A stretch of 64,000 nt of DNA from Myrmaecium sp. VS I D KN 1 (lineage: Eukaryota; Ascomycota; Dothideomycetes; Valsariales; Valsariaceae), in assembly GCA_019775845.1 (NCBI GenBank), contig JADQAV010000053.1, forward strand, positions 47,283 to 111,282. Reading direction: 5' to 3'. Below are positions 35,221 through 46,557 of this stretch, in pieces (position 1 is the stretch's first letter; every line of letters starts with the position of its first letter). A program made the position numbers and the translations under genes. Below the pieces are notes generated by a model, which saw nothing but the letters and a program-made list of their open reading frames with translations, ran no database searches and was not told the origin of the DNA.

Positions 35221-37408
35221 TCACAACCCCCCAAAAACCCCCACAAACTCCCTCGCATCCCTCACCGTCGTAAAGCTAAGGACATACCGCCCCTCACGAT
35301 CGCGAGGCACCTCAAAGCCCTCGCAAAAGACATACGGTCGAAAGACGCCACCACCACCACCCCCTCCACCAGCGGACCCCGCTCCTCCAGGCCCCGGGGT
35401 CGCCCTCCCCGCAACACCCATCCCCTTCCTCTGCACGCCCTCCACGCTCGGGTACACGAGCACATCCTTACCAACCCGAAGACCCCAGCGCAGCTGCTGC
35501 GTCGACGTCGGCGTCGACTGCTGCTGCGGAGACAACGGCTTCTTCCCCGCGGCATTCGTCGTCGCCGTGGCACCGGCGCACCACCAGCTCACAAACGCCA
35601 TCCAGACCGGACACCGGACCGCCCGGCCCCGACGGGGGGTCGCCTCGATCCGCACCCCGCCCGTCCGCTCGTCCCGCCAGACCCGCACCGCCAGCAGCTT
35701 CTCCCCCATCCGCACCACGCCGCCGAATTCCTCCCGCTCCCCACCGAACCAGTCCTCCACTACCTCGCCGCCGTCCCAGGAGGCCGCCGACGCGGGCCCC
35801 ATCGCCGCCAGACTGCCCCTCCGCGGCCCGTAACCCCCACCCGCGGCAGCAGCCGCCGCCGCCGCCGCTCGCTCCTGCACCTTCATCCCCACCAGCACCG
35901 CGTGCAGCAGGCACATTCTCTCCCACCCCACAAAGCCCAGCTGAGCCCAGACCTCCAAGGCCGGCGGCGCCGGCGCGCCCGCAGCAGCTCCGTGTCCACC
36001 CCCCGTCGGCGCCGCCGCCGCCAGAGCGCGCGTGCACAGCCCCAACGCCTGCCCGCGCGCCTCGCCCTCCAGCAAGCGGATGATGCGCAGCTCGCGGAGG
36101 GGGATGGTGAAGCGGACGCGGCGACCCTGGGCCGCACCACCCTTTCCATCGCCCTCGAAGCCGAGGAAGACGACTCGGCAGCGGTGGTCGGAGGCGCGCC
36201 AGTAGAGCCGCAGCCAGGCTGTCTGCGAGGCGAACGGTAGCTCGACGACTTTGTTGTAGCCCATGTCGGAGAGCTTGGTGAGGAGGTCGGGAGGCGCGGG
36301 GTGCGCGGCTAGGCACTTGGTTGGTGGGGGTGGGGAGGGGAAGGGCGTGAGTGGGTGCCGGCCGTCGAAGATGGCGGTGGCCCAGTGGGGGGGCGGGTTG
36401 TTGGAGGCGGCAGGGTTGCTGGCCGGAAATGTCGGGTCCGATAGTGAGGATGCCGGCGTGGAGTTCGAGAGGTTGGAGAAGAACGTCGAGGCGGAGGCCG
36501 TGGAGGCTGTCGGAGAAGAGGGGAGGTCCGGAACCGGCGGCGGTGGGGGGTAGAAGGCGGACGGGTTGGAAACGGGGGACCAGGGGGGCGAGGAGGGCGT
36601 GCTGGGGACGGTGTAAGGCGGGTAGGCGCCGGGGGTAGGCGAGTATGGGGCGGAGAAAGGGTAGGAGGGGTAGGAGGGCATTTGCGGCCGGGTTGGGCGC
36701 GGATGGTTGGTCGCTGGAGGAGGTGGAGGATTATAGGCTGGAATGGCCGTCAGTAGGGGTCACTGAGAGCAAGAAGGGCAACATACCGGGTTCGTCCGCA
36801 GGTGACCTGATTGGTTCGTCGAGCGGCTCTTCGTCGACGGGTTCCTGCTTTCGAAGAAGCTTCCGGAGGATGCCGCGTTCTCGAGCGAGGTCTTCGCGGG
36901 AGATATCTCTGGTGGACATGCAGTCAGCACTTGGTCTGTTTGGAGGAGTCATGCATGTAAGCAGGGGGGAAAACGCTCGAATGGCTTACCCTCGGATGAC
37001 CTCCCCAATCCCACCCAGGAAAATGACATAGAGCTCCCACCGCTCTGTCACGCCAACGCCCTCGCACCGCCAATCCACCTCCAAATCGTCCCAGACCAAG
37101 CCCAGGCCGCCCTCGCCCAGCCGACGATCTCCCGTCCGCCCGATCAGCCGCCGGACGGCACCGAGGGAGATTTCAATGCTGGTGATGGCCAGGTCGAGGT
37201 CACCAGAGATGCGGTCCTGGGCCGGCGGCGGGGAGAGGGGGAGCTGCTCGGAGAGGGCGCGGAGGGTGTGGTGGAGCGTGAGCAGGGCGGTGGAGGAGTG
37301 GTGAATGCTGGTGGCGGCGACGGTGGGGAGAGCGGGGACGGAGGAGGAGAGGACGCGTAAAGCGCAGGATATATCGTAACAAGACGAGGCGAGAGCACGT
37401 AGGTCCAT
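35221..37408 (-). CDS. Fungal protein of unknown function, proline-rich centre
   Basis: Three exons: 37408-36990, 36908-36787, 36737-35221, 685 residues; donors GTAAGC and GTATGT, acceptors CACCAG and TTCCAG, phases 2 and 1. The N-terminal ~140 residues are helical (MDLRALASSCYDISCALRVL) and look like the fungal N-terminal helical modules that start with a short hydrophobic helix. A charged helix (DISREDLARERGILRKLLRK) follows, then about 120 residues rich in Pro/Ser/Tyr, then a globular C-terminal half with several beta-strand-like segments (KVVELPFASQTAWLRLYWR, RCRVVFLGFEG, RVRFTIPLRELRIIRLLEG). I do not recognise the family. The frame is open upstream of 37408, but that part reads as untranslated leader. 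No membrane segment or signal peptide. Confidence 0.7.
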
Positions 37409-39239
37409 TGCGAGGCCGAGAATCTTGCGTTTAGCCGTTTTGAAGGATTTCAGAGGGGTTAACTTGGTTGGTGGTTTGGATGAGAGCGGATGAGGCTGAG
37501 GAAGTGAGCTTGCTTGGTAGTTTGCTTGGTAGTTTGGTGGAGGTTGAATCGGCGTTGTGATGAACGGAGCGCTGCTCGCTAGTTGAACTGTCGTTGCTCT
37601 TCTCGCGGACGGAGAGAGGAAGAAGAGGCTCAAGAGCTCGCGGAGGTCGTCGACATAAAGTCGACTCGCTGTTCCCCCGTGGTATGCGGGGTGTAGCGTG
37701 ATGGGAAAGGTCCCGTCGAGGAGAGGGCAGCACGCAGCGGCCGGCGTTGCCTCTGTGTCGCCGTCGCAATGGGTGGACGTTTCGGACCGGCTGGCGGCCC
37801 GGTACGTGGAGGCCTTCACCACCTATACAGACCGCGTCGGCAGCGCGATTGACGCTGCAGACCGGCAGCGAGCAAGTGAAGGAGGTCGTCGTGGTGAGGT
37901 GGTGGTCGAGGGGCGAGCATCCGCGAGAAAAGAGGCTGGAATCGCTTGCAACCCCCCCCGACGGCCTCGCTTCCCCTCCGATCCTGACGTGTCCGGCCCC
38001 GACAGGTGGTTGCATTGCAGAACGCTCGCCCAGCACGTACCGGCCGGAGCCAATCGAACGCGGGTCTGGGCGACGGAGCCGAGCTGCATATGCAGCCATC
38101 CAAGAGTCCGCCTAGCGTCGAATCAGTGAGTCCTGCTCTGTGCTGGTCACCCACCGTCCGCCCCTCCTTCCCCCCCGCCTCTCCCGATCGCGTTCGGTGA
38201 TTTTCGGCCCCCAACCCGTGGCGGCTTGTTGCTGGATCGCGGACGCACGGAATGGGAGAGATGCTGGTCAGCTCAGCGACCGGAGGGGCAAAATTCGGTC
38301 ACGGATCTGTGTGGCACAGGTTGTTGCATGGGCGACGACGCATGGCGATGCCATGGCGCATCGCACTCGAAGCGACGTGGTGAAATGGCGATGCGGGCCA
38401 TGCGGCGATGCATTGGTGGAGGAGATGTAAGAGAGGGAAGTGAGAGGTAAGAGATGAGAGGTGAAGGAGCAGGGAGGATGGAAGGTTGTCGTCGGTCGTC
38501 GGTCGTCATTGGAGTGGAGAGCGGCGTGGGGGACCGGAGCTGAAGGCTGCAAGGCATCGATCGGGACATGCCCTCACCCCGCATCCTGCCAGTGATGCAT
38601 GCTGTACATATGCTGACCAAGGATCACTGCAGAGGACATGCGAGAAAGCCTGGATGAAGGAGAAGTTAGGACTAAGAAGACCAACGCCCCGAAGAGTCAA
38701 AGACCACTTGCCATGCAACTTCATCGGCTACCGGGAAGCGACTTGTCCCCGGCGGTGGTGATAGCCGCAGACACGCTCACAGCGGACAGCTTTAGACTTT
38801 CTGGTCTTCGCTCAAGTCAAGCTGGGAGACACAGTAAACAACATGATCAGAGAGATAGACAGAAACGCAAAAAGATCACAAATTTCTCCTTCGGTCAGAA
38901 GGCAAGAGTTAGCTTTTTATATCCCATCTCCAGCCCAAAACCGCCAGCCGCCCGGACAACCCCCCTCCTCAGCCCGAAACCTCGCTCACCCACTCGTTCG
39001 CAAGTCTGGTTGCTCCGCCTCAACGAGGCTGACGGACGAATATAGCGCCGACTCACCACCATCCTCCACGCAGGGCCACCCGACCACCAACACCAACAGG
39101 ACCGCGCTTGAACGGTAAGAAGTCATGGCAGCTCTAGGCTGCCACGTTAAAAAAGGAGCCAAACACGCATTGCTCTGTCCACCACACCATTAACAAACGT
39201 CCCTCACGAATTCCCTCATATCCACCCTCTCCATCCACC
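37409..39239. other. Gene-poor region
   Basis: 1.83 kb between the proline-rich gene's start and the riboflavin synthase stop. Several overlapping open frames exist on both strands around 37430-38200 but none has a convincing start, splice structure or domain. Purine-rich short repeats occur at 38415-38475 and GTCGTCG repeats at 38487-38510. Confidence 0.45.
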
Positions 39240-40119
39240 TCACTTCCCCAAGCCCAACACCTTCACCTTCTCCTCCACCTTCTCCTCCACCATCTTCGCC
39301 ACCAACCTCTCCAACGCCACCGGCAGGCCCTCCCTCCCCTCCTCCAAATACCCCCTCACCGCCTTCTCCACCACCTTCCCCAAAAAATCCACCTCCACAT
39401 TGACCTCCCCCCCCACCTCCTTCTCCGCCACCACCACCTTCTCCCGCGTATACGCGATCAGCATCACCTCAAACCACCCCGCCTTCCCATCCTCCACCGC
39501 CGTCACCGTCAAACTCGTCCCATCCACCGCCACAAACCCCTTCTCCACCACATACCGCAGCACCCCCGCCTCCCTGGGTGCGAACCGCATCACCACCGCG
39601 TTCCCGTCCGCCCGCTTGCCCGCCACCCGCGCCACCGTGTCCACGTGCCCTTGCACGAAGTGTCCCCCCATCCGCGTGCTCCCGGCCTGCACCGCCCGCT
39701 CGAGGTTCACCTTGTCGCCCGCCCCGAGACGGCCGAGGTTGGTCCGCCGCAGGGTTTCGGGGGCGATGCTGGTTTTGAAGTGCTGGGGGGGAAGCGCATC
39801 GGAGGTGGAGGTGGAAGAGGTGGGGCTGGTGGAGGAGGGAAGCGCGGTTACGGTGAGACAGGTGCCGTTGACGGCGATGGAGTCCCCCAGCTGGCAGTCG
39901 TTGAGGAAGGTGGGGTGCGAGGCCGTGCTGATGGTGAGGGAGGTCCCGTTGCCGCCCGAGATGCTGGCGTCGAGGGGTTGTAGGCTTGTGATCGCTGTGG
40001 GGGGTGAGGTAGGTGTTAGTGGAAGTGGTCGTTTGGTGAGAGGTGGAGGGGGGAGTGTTTGGGATGTAAGTGAGTTGTTAGGACGTACTCCCGATCGTTT
40101 CGACGATGCCGGTGAACAT
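39240..40119 (-). CDS. RIB5: Riboflavin synthase (alpha chain)
   Basis: Two exons: 40119-40089 and 39994-39240, 261 residues, phase 1, intron GTACGT...CCACAG. The protein begins MFTGIVETIG, the invariant start of riboflavin synthase, and the intron falls directly after it. Two lumazine-binding domains are visible: the first with SLTISTA, LGDSIAVNGTCLTVT and LGDKVNLERA-like AGDKVNLERA, the second with MGGHFVQGHVDTVARV and VAVDGTSLTVT. The enzyme joins two 6,7-dimethyl-8-ribityllumazine molecules to give riboflavin, the last step of vitamin B2 synthesis, as a trimer. A Ser/Thr-rich insertion of about 20 residues lies in domain 1 and the C-terminal helix is longer than usual, which explains a length above the typical 210-240. 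Divergent from the CoA-transferase gene. Confidence 0.94.
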
Positions 40120-40675
40120 GGTTGCGGTTACGTTGCGGTGGACGGGTCAAGGGGGGTAGGCTTTTCGGTGGTGGAAGGACTGAAGAAGGACTGTGGTTGC
40201 GCAGAGGGTGAGTTGAAATGGGAACGGGGAAACTTTCGCTGCTGATGAATCATGAATGGCGGGGCGGGGAGAAAACGCGGGGCTTTTCGGTGGTGCAGGG
40301 TTTGATGCCTTAGGGTTCAGGCAGGAAAGCCTGATCGGAGTCCGAGCGCGTCGGAGGTGGGCCGCGCCTCAACATATATTTATTCCAGTACGTACTGTAA
40401 CCAAGAGGGTTCAGAAGGTGCCAGTGACCAAGTAAGGTACCTACAATTGGGATACAGGAAGAGTAAAGTAGTAAATGGAAACGCTCGCTGTCCTCAGGCA
40501 ATCTTCTTCCTCTGCCTTAACTACTCTCAAGCTTGCATGATCGCCGCGGCAAAAGGCGGCCGAAGCTCGGCAGAGCGAGCTCCCGTAGCTTCCCCGCAAG
40601 TGCTCCATCACAGTAGGTACTCCGGAGTAGCTCACCTCCCACACCTCACCAACTTACCCAACCCCATTGCACACC
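40120..40675. other. Divergent promoter region
   Basis: 556 bp between the riboflavin synthase and CoA-transferase starts; it must carry both promoters. No gene seen. Confidence 0.5.
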
Positions 40676-42484
40676 ATGGCGCTCTCCACGCGCAGTCTCC
40701 GCAGTCCACTGCATCTCCTCCGAGCACCCCGACCCATCGCGATCAACCACCGACAACCAAACCGACGGTTTCTCGCTACCACCAGCGAGAATGCGGCGGC
40801 GGCCGACCTCCCGCTGGCCGGCGTCAAGGTGCTGGATATGACGAGGGTGCTTGCGGGCGTGAGTTCTTCCCCTTGAGAAAAATTACTTCAGCTGTGCGGA
40901 AGGGGATGAGCGGAGCTGATTCGGTTTCTTGATCGGCGTTTTCTTTTCGCGCTATAGCCGTATTGCACGCAGATACTTGGGGATCTTGGGTAAGTCGTAC
41001 GAAAGGGAATGAGAGGAGGAAAGGGGAGGGGGAGCGAAGGTATGGTGACTGCTGCCGTGGGAGGCCATTTTTTGGGTCGTGAGCGTTGAGGCTTTGTCTT
41101 CAGGTTGGATTTCTTGGGGATCAGAAAGCAGTTGGACTTTGGCAGACTGCGCTGTTCTTACAGCGCAGAGATCGCGTGGACTTCGCTGACCGTTCCCCTC
41201 TCTCTCCTTCAACCTTCAGAGCCGAAGTCATCAAGATCGAACACCCGACTCGGGGCGACGACACCCGGGCATGGGGACCTCCTTACGCCCCCTACAAGGC
41301 TGACACTTCCCACACCGGCCCGGGCGAGAGCGCCTACTTCCTCGGTGTGCGTTTCTCCTTTACCTTCCTTCCCCCGCTCCACGTCCTTCTGACTCTTCCA
41401 AGGTCAACCGCAACAAGCTCTCTCTCGGCCTTTCCTTCGCCGACCCGCGCGGCGTCTCCATCCTACACGAGCTGGCGCGGTCCGCCGACGTGGTCGTCGA
41501 AAACTACCTGCCTGGCTCACTCGCCAAATACCAGCTCGACTACGACACCCTCTCCGCCCTCAACCCACGACTCATCTACGCCTCCATCACCGGCTACGGC
41601 CAAACGGGCCCCTACCGCAACCGCGCCGGCTACGACGTCATGGTCGAAGCCGAGATGGGGCTCATGCACATCACGGGCCCGCGCGACGGGCCCCCCGTCA
41701 AGGTCGGCGTCGCCGTCACCGACCTCACCACGGGCCTCTACTGCAGCAACGCGGTGCTGGCCGCGCTGCTCGGACGACAGCGCACGGGCCGCGGCCAGTG
41801 GCTCGACGTCGCCCTGAGCGACTGCCAGGTCGCCACCCTGGCCAACATCGCCAGCAGCGTGCTCGTCACGGGCGCCCGCGACGCCGGCCGCTGGGGCACC
41901 GCCCACCCGAGCATCGTCCCCTACCGCGCCTTCGCCACCCGCGACGGCGATATCTTGCTCGGTGGCGGGAATGATCGGCTTTTTGGCGTGCTGTGTGCGC
42001 GTCTTGGTCGTTTGGATCTGCTGGAGGATGCTCGCTTTCGCACGAATGAAGCCCGCGTGGCGCATCGGGATGTGTTGGAGCGCGAGATTGAGAACGAGAC
42101 GCGCAAGCGGACGACGAAGGAGTGGTTGGATGTGCTGGAGGGTAGCGGCATGCCGTATGCGGCGATTAATGATGTGAAGGATACGTTGGAGCATGAGCAT
42201 GGTGAGTGTGGACATAGCAAGCATGCCTTGCAAGCAAGTTATGTCTGACTGACTGATGGGATGCCACGACAGTGCTGGCGCGCGATATGGTCACTCAGGT
42301 TGACCACCCGGCTTGTGGACCGGTTAAGGTGGTGAACACGCCGGTTAAGTGGAGCGAATCGAAGCCGGGTGTCCGCCTGCCGCCACCGACGCTGGGACAG
42401 CATACTGATGTGCTCTTGAGGGAGCGGTTGGGCATGGATGACGAGGCGATTGCGGAGTTGAGGAGGGATGGGGTGATTGCTTGA
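40676..42484 (+). CDS. Class III (CaiB/BaiF) CoA-transferase, mitochondrial type
   Basis: Five exons: 40676-40858, 40958-40989, 41220-41346, 41403-42201, 42273-42484, 450 residues; phases 0, 2, 0, 1. The second exon is 32 nt. The first ~40 residues are basic and Ser/Leu-rich without acids (MALSTRSLRSPLHLLRAPRP), a mitochondrial presequence. The family core is clear: GVKVLDMTRVLAGPYCTQIL, LGDLGAEVIKIEHPTRGD, VNRNKLSLGLSF, VVENYLPGSLAKYQLDYDTL, SITGYGQTGPYRNRAGYD with the catalytic Asp expected in this segment, and ALLGRQRTGRGQWLDVAL. The closest functional relative by features is human SUGCT (succinyl-CoA:glutarate CoA-transferase), also mitochondrial; that substrate assignment is inference. 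The third intron donor was taken as GTGCGT to keep the conserved YFLG-VNRNK junction. Confidence 0.92.
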
Positions 42485-42887
42485 TAGAGTGATGGATTAT
42501 TGATGGCTTCGCGAAACAACCGTGTGACGGGAGAAGATTGGAGTTGTAGACCATCCTGGGAGATCTGATCGATTAATAAAAATATAGCACTTAGGAGTGC
42601 TGCATGTGAAACTGAGACGGAAGTGATCTGGCGGCCTGAGGTTTGCGGAGCTGGGCTCTTTCCCCGGATGATCCGTGCGTGGACGTTGCGTGCCCAAGGC
42701 AGCACATACCACCACACCACCAACTACCGTCACTGGCCTGGGCTGATCGCACCTTCGTCCGCGGCGATGCCTTCAACAACACTCTGTCTCTCTCCCGCCT
42801 AAGCAATTCGCCTACCAAACACAATCACAAGCCCGTCCGAGCTGCGCCTCCCCATGCGACATCAGTAGCATCCACTTGCGCCTGCCA
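42485..42887. other. Intergenic region
   Basis: 403 bp between the CoA-transferase stop and the PHD-protein ATG. The PHD reading frame is open a few codons upstream of its ATG. No separate gene. Confidence 0.45.
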
Positions 42888-45137
42888 ATGTCGCCCTCTG
42901 CGCACCCGCCGGCGGCTCCTTCCGCGGACGAGGCCGACACCAGCACCGCGCCGCCGCCGTCACAATACCCGCCCTCCACCACATCCTCCGCTCACACTCT
43001 ACACCCGCCGCGATCGAAGAAACCGCCGCCGCCGCCGCGTGTTCATCCGCCTCTGCAGCGCATCATGCCCGCTCCACCCCGACCAGCCGCTTCCGCCGCG
43101 CCTGCCAACCCCCAGCACGCCCTGCAATCCGTCTTCTCCGCCCGTCCCGGCACCACCTACGCCGCTTCTCCATACAGCTCCTCCTCCGACTTAAGCTCCG
43201 TCCCCAGCTCCTCCAGCTCCAGCCTCTCCTCCGTCCCTCCCAACCTCACGCCGCCGTCCGTTCCGCGAAACCCACCGTCCATCTCCGGCAGCTCGACTTC
43301 CAGCCTGAGCTCCGCGCCCTCGAACCTCAGCCACATCAGCAATTACCAGAATTACAATGGAGGGCATGGCGGTGGTAGCGACAACAACAGCATCATCAGC
43401 AGCAGCAGCAGTATCAGCAGCAGCAACAACCCACCAGGCCCCTTCTCCACCTACTCCCCCGCCACCGCCGCCATCCTCCAGCAGATCTCCGCGCGAACAG
43501 CCCACGACGCGGTCCCAGGCTCGCCTGGCTGGGACGCCGCGCGCGAGCACGTCCTCAAGCGCATGCGCGTGAGCGGCGACCTGGGCAGCTCCCTCACCAC
43601 CACCAGCGCCGCCGCCGCCGCCACATCCGCCTTCCCCGCCACGCCACTTTCTCCGCTTCCCGCATCCACCGCTTTCACCGCAAAGAAGGCAGGCACGTCC
43701 GCATCCACACCCACCCGCCGTAACATCTCCGCCTCCTCCACTAAACGTGGTCGTGCCGCGAAAGGCGGGAGCAGCAACAAACGCAGGCGCGCCCGCTCCA
43801 CCTCCTCTGAATCCTCCGCATCCTCTTCTTCCTCCTCCACCAGCTCCAGCAACTCCCCCTCCACCCTCACCAACAACAACAACGGAAGCGCCTCCCTCCC
43901 TCCCGCACCCCCACCCCCAGCCCCCACGATCACAAAATCCGGCCGCGCAATCCACAAACCCACCCCCTTCATCCCCGCCATCGCCTCCCCCTCCACCACC
44001 ACCACCACCACGGGCGCAGGCAAACGCAAACCCGGTCCCGGCCGCGGCAAGAAAAAACCTAAAACCGCCCCTGGCTCCGCCGCCGCCGCCGGCTCCTCGC
44101 CCTGCGCCGCCTGTGGTCGCGCGGCGAGCGTCGGAACCCTCAACCCGCTGGTCCCTTGCGCGCGCTGTGCCAGGAGATGGCATGTTTTTTGTCGTCGGTC
44201 GGTGGCTGTGGGTGCTGCTGCGGGGGCTGTGGGGTTGGGTGAAGGGGGAGGGTGGATGTGCGCGGCTTGCGCGCCTCCTCCTCCTCCTCCGGTCGCTGTA
44301 CAGCGGAGCGGCGTGGGTCTGGGACTGGGACTGGCGAAGGTCCGGGAGATGGCGGATCCGGTGCGGCGGAGGGAGTATTTGCTAGCCTTGGCGAAGGAGG
44401 AGTTGGTTGGGTTGGTGGAGGAGGCGTTGGCAGTGGGGGAGGGACATCCCGGGCTGGCGTTGCCGCCTGCCTCTTACGATGCGCATGATGGATATGACAC
44501 CGATCCCCCCGCGCATTATCCCCGGCCTGGAGAGGGGTTGGCGGCCCGGCTGCTTCTGCCGGAGCAGCAGGAGGGGGAGGAGAGGTTTTTGGTTGATGGG
44601 GGGGCGGGGGTTAGGGTGCTGGGTGTGGAGGGGGAGGGGGAGGGGATGGGGGAGCAGGGGGCTGGGAAGGAGGGTGGGGGATGGGTGGTGTTTAGTCATA
44701 TGGTTTATGAGGGGGGGGATGGGAGGACTGAGGGGGGTGAGAGGAATGGGAAGGGGAGGGAGGGGATGGGGGTTTTGGAGGGCGAGAGGGAGAAGGAGCG
44801 AAAGGTGGAGGCAGAGGTGATGGTGGAGGAGGACAAGGCCAACGAGGTGCCGGAGGCGAAACCGCAGTCTGATCGCTGCTCGAACGCGACACCTCGCGAG
44901 GGGAAGGACGCATATCCTGAGCAACATGCTACAGAGGACGTGGAGATGCAGGGATTGGATCCGGGACAAGTGCAGTCGGAAGAGCAACATTCACATCCAC
45001 ATCCGCATCCGCAATCATTAGCGGAAGAGCGGGAACAGGGCCTGCAGCAGCTGCGGGACTCTGCGGATAGGGATGGTCGCTCGGCGAGTACGGAGAGTAC
45101 TGTTTTTGTTGGTGGACGGGGTGGGGGGAAGGATTGA
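42888..45137 (+). CDS. PHD-finger protein, probable chromatin reader
   Basis: Single exon, 749 residues from the first ATG in frame. The N-terminal 400 residues are low complexity (Ser, Pro, Thr, Asn runs) with basic patches (KRGRAAKGGSSNKRRRAR and GKRKPGPGRGKKKPK) that look like nuclear localisation or DNA-binding stretches; the KSGRAIHKPTPF segment is a short motif shared by fungal PHD proteins. A PHD zinc finger occupies about residues 404-465: CAACG, then CARCARRWHVFCR and WMCAAC give the C4HC3 ligand set, with a Gly/Ala-rich insertion before the last pair. PHD fingers read histone H3 tails. The C-terminal third is Gly/Glu-rich with His-Pro repeats (HPHPHPQ). No catalytic domain is seen, so the partner or complex cannot be named. 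Confidence 0.82.
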   Translation: MSPSAHPPAAPSADEADTSTAPPPSQYPPSTTSSAHTLHPPRSKKPPPPPRVHPPLQRIMPAPPRPAASAAPANPQHALQSVFSARPGTTYAASPYSSSSDLSSVPSSSSSSLSSVPPNLTPPSVPRNPPSISGSSTSSLSSAPSNLSHISNYQNYNGGHGGGSDNNSIISSSSSISSSNNPPGPFSTYSPATAAILQQISARTAHDAVPGSPGWDAAREHVLKRMRVSGDLGSSLTTTSAAAAATSAFPATPLSPLPASTAFTAKKAGTSASTPTRRNISASSTKRGRAAKGGSSNKRRRARSTSSESSASSSSSSTSSSNSPSTLTNNNNGSASLPPAPPPPAPTITKSGRAIHKPTPFIPAIASPSTTTTTTGAGKRKPGPGRGKKKPKTAPGSAAAAGSSPCAACGRAASVGTLNPLVPCARCARRWHVFCRRSVAVGAAAGAVGLGEGGGWMCAACAPPPPPPVAVQRSGVGLGLGLAKVREMADPVRRREYLLALAKEELVGLVEEALAVGEGHPGLALPPASYDAHDGYDTDPPAHYPRPGEGLAARLLLPEQQEGEERFLVDGGAGVRVLGVEGEGEGMGEQGAGKEGGGWVVFSHMVYEGGDGRTEGGERNGKGREGMGVLEGEREKERKVEAEVMVEEDKANEVPEAKPQSDRCSNATPREGKDAYPEQHATEDVEMQGLDPGQVQSEEQHSHPHPHPQSLAEEREQGLQQLRDSADRDGRSASTESTVFVGGRGGGKD

Positions 45138-45377
45138 AGCGGTGAAAGGGTGGCTAGCTTTATATATACTATATATATAAGCTTGCTTTTTGCTTGCGAG
45201 GCAATATAATAATATTATACTCCTACGGGTGGTTGTATGTGCTGTGCTCTGGAGGAGACTCCGCTGTCCGATCGCCACGGATCTTATCTGATCAAACGGC
45301 GCTCGTTTGTCCGACAGTCGCCGTGATATCATCAGCTCCCGATAAATATCAACACCACCTCCCAACCATCACCGTCA

Positions 45378-45487
45378 ATGAACCTGCGACCATTCACCCA
45401 CCCTCTCCAAACCCGCCTACGCACACTCACTCAACCACCTCTCCACCTCCACCTCCGCCCTCTCACCACCAAACCCCCTCACCATCC

Positions 45488-45522
<35 letters not shown>

Positions 45523-46163
45523 CCCTCCTCACCATGACCGGCCCCACCTCCCCCCACATCACCAACATCGCGCCCCTCGCCCCAGCCGACGCCAAATGGA
45601 TCGAGCTCCTCCAAATCTCCTACATGGACCAAACCGGACAATCCCGCACCTGGGAAGTCGCCTCCCGCAAAACCCGCGGACGCGCCGGCATCGACGCCGT
45701 CGCCATCGCCCCCATCCTCCTACACCCCACGCTTCCCCCGCGCACCCTCCTCGTCATCCAATACCGGCCCCCGCTCGACCGCTTCACCGTCGAGTGGCCG
45801 GCCGGGCTGGTGGATGCGGAGGAGACCCCCGAGCAGGCGGCTGTCCGTGAGTTGAGGGAGGAGACGGGCTACGAGGGGGAAGTGCTGGAGCAGAGCCCCA
45901 CCCTGGCGGCGGATCCGGGGATGACCAGTGCAAATATGAGGGTGGTGATGGTGCGGGTTAGCATGAAGAAGGAAGAGGAGATGCCCCGGCAGTGTTTGGA
46001 TGAGGGGGAGCATATTGAGCGCGTGCTGGTGCCGTTGGAGGAGTTGTATGACCGCCTGAAGGAGTATGCGGACATGGATCGGATGATGGTTAGTGCGAAG
46101 TTGTTTCATTGGGCTGCTGGGGTGCATTTTGCCCGCACGATGTGGCCGGGGGATAAGAGGTGA
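45378..46163 (+). CDS. Nudix hydrolase, ADP-ribose pyrophosphatase (YSA1/NUDT5-like)
   Basis: Single exon. From 45378 the protein has 261 residues; from the in-frame ATG at 45534 it has 209, the normal length of cytosolic ADP-ribose pyrophosphatases. The Nudix box is complete: GLVDAEETPEQAAVREL followed by REETGY at about residues 142-164, fitting Gx5Ex7REUxEExGU. The segments TWEVASRKTRG, VIQYRPPLDRFTVEWPAGLVD and DPGMTSANMRVV are characteristic of the ADP-ribose subfamily. Such enzymes split ADP-ribose to AMP and ribose-5-phosphate. The longer start adds an Arg/Leu/Thr-rich, acid-free N-terminus (MNLRPFTHPLQTRLRTL) that looks mitochondrial, ending in a Thr run coded by a (CAA)n-type microsatellite. 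Both ATGs have fair contexts, so two forms are possible. No introns. Confidence 0.9.
45487..45522 (+). repeat. (CAA)12 microsatellite inside the Nudix CDS
   Basis: Twelve perfect CAA units, read in frame as ACA, coding a Thr run between the two possible starts of the Nudix gene. Length changes by whole units would keep the frame. Confidence 0.9.
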
Positions 46164-46477
46164 GGGGTTTGGGAAGCGAGAGAGGGAGGGGGCGAGGTGG
46201 TAGGATTGGGTGTGGGAGAGGAGGGGAGGTGTGGGAAGGGGTGTGGAAGATGGGATTCTTTTAAGTGAGATGCGGAGAATGGAGATAGAATAAAGTGAAT
46301 TTCACATCATCCTGAGTTGTTGGGCTTCGTCTGCCTTCATCACTCTCTGCTTGTCAGTACAGCAACCTATGCTCTCGTCCTCCCTGCATCCCAGGAAAAC
46401 GCAAACAATCAGCTTATCAATCACGCGTGTACTTCGTTTCTTATCGAAGTCAGCACTTGCGTCTTCAACCCTCCCCA
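46164..46477. other. Intergenic region
   Basis: 314 bp between the Nudix stop and the tRNA gene. No gene seen. Confidence 0.45.
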
Positions 46478-46549
46478 GGGCTTGTGGTTTAGTGGTATAA
46501 TGCTTCCTTAGCATGGAAGAGGTCCCCGGTTCGATTCCGGGCAAGTCCA
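46478..46549 (+). tRNA. tRNA-Ala (anticodon AGC)
   Basis: 72 nt folding into a full cloverleaf. Acceptor stem GGGCTTG pairs with CAAGTCC, including the G3:U70 wobble that is the alanine identity element; discriminator base A. Anticodon stem CTTCC/GGAAG closes a 7-nt loop TTAGCAT with anticodon AGC. T arm CCCGG-TTCGATT-CCGGG is perfect and contains the B box. No intron. Confidence 0.95.
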
Positions 46550-46551
46550 TC

Positions 46552-46557
46552 TTTTTT
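46552..46557 (+). terminator. RNA polymerase III terminator
   Basis: A run of six T starting three bases after the tRNA-Ala 3' end, sufficient to stop RNA polymerase III. Confidence 0.85.

Noticed and set aside
34972-36240. Long plus-strand open frame
   Set aside because: Antisense of the proline-rich gene; Arg/His/Pro-rich composition typical of a shadow frame in G+C-rich DNA.
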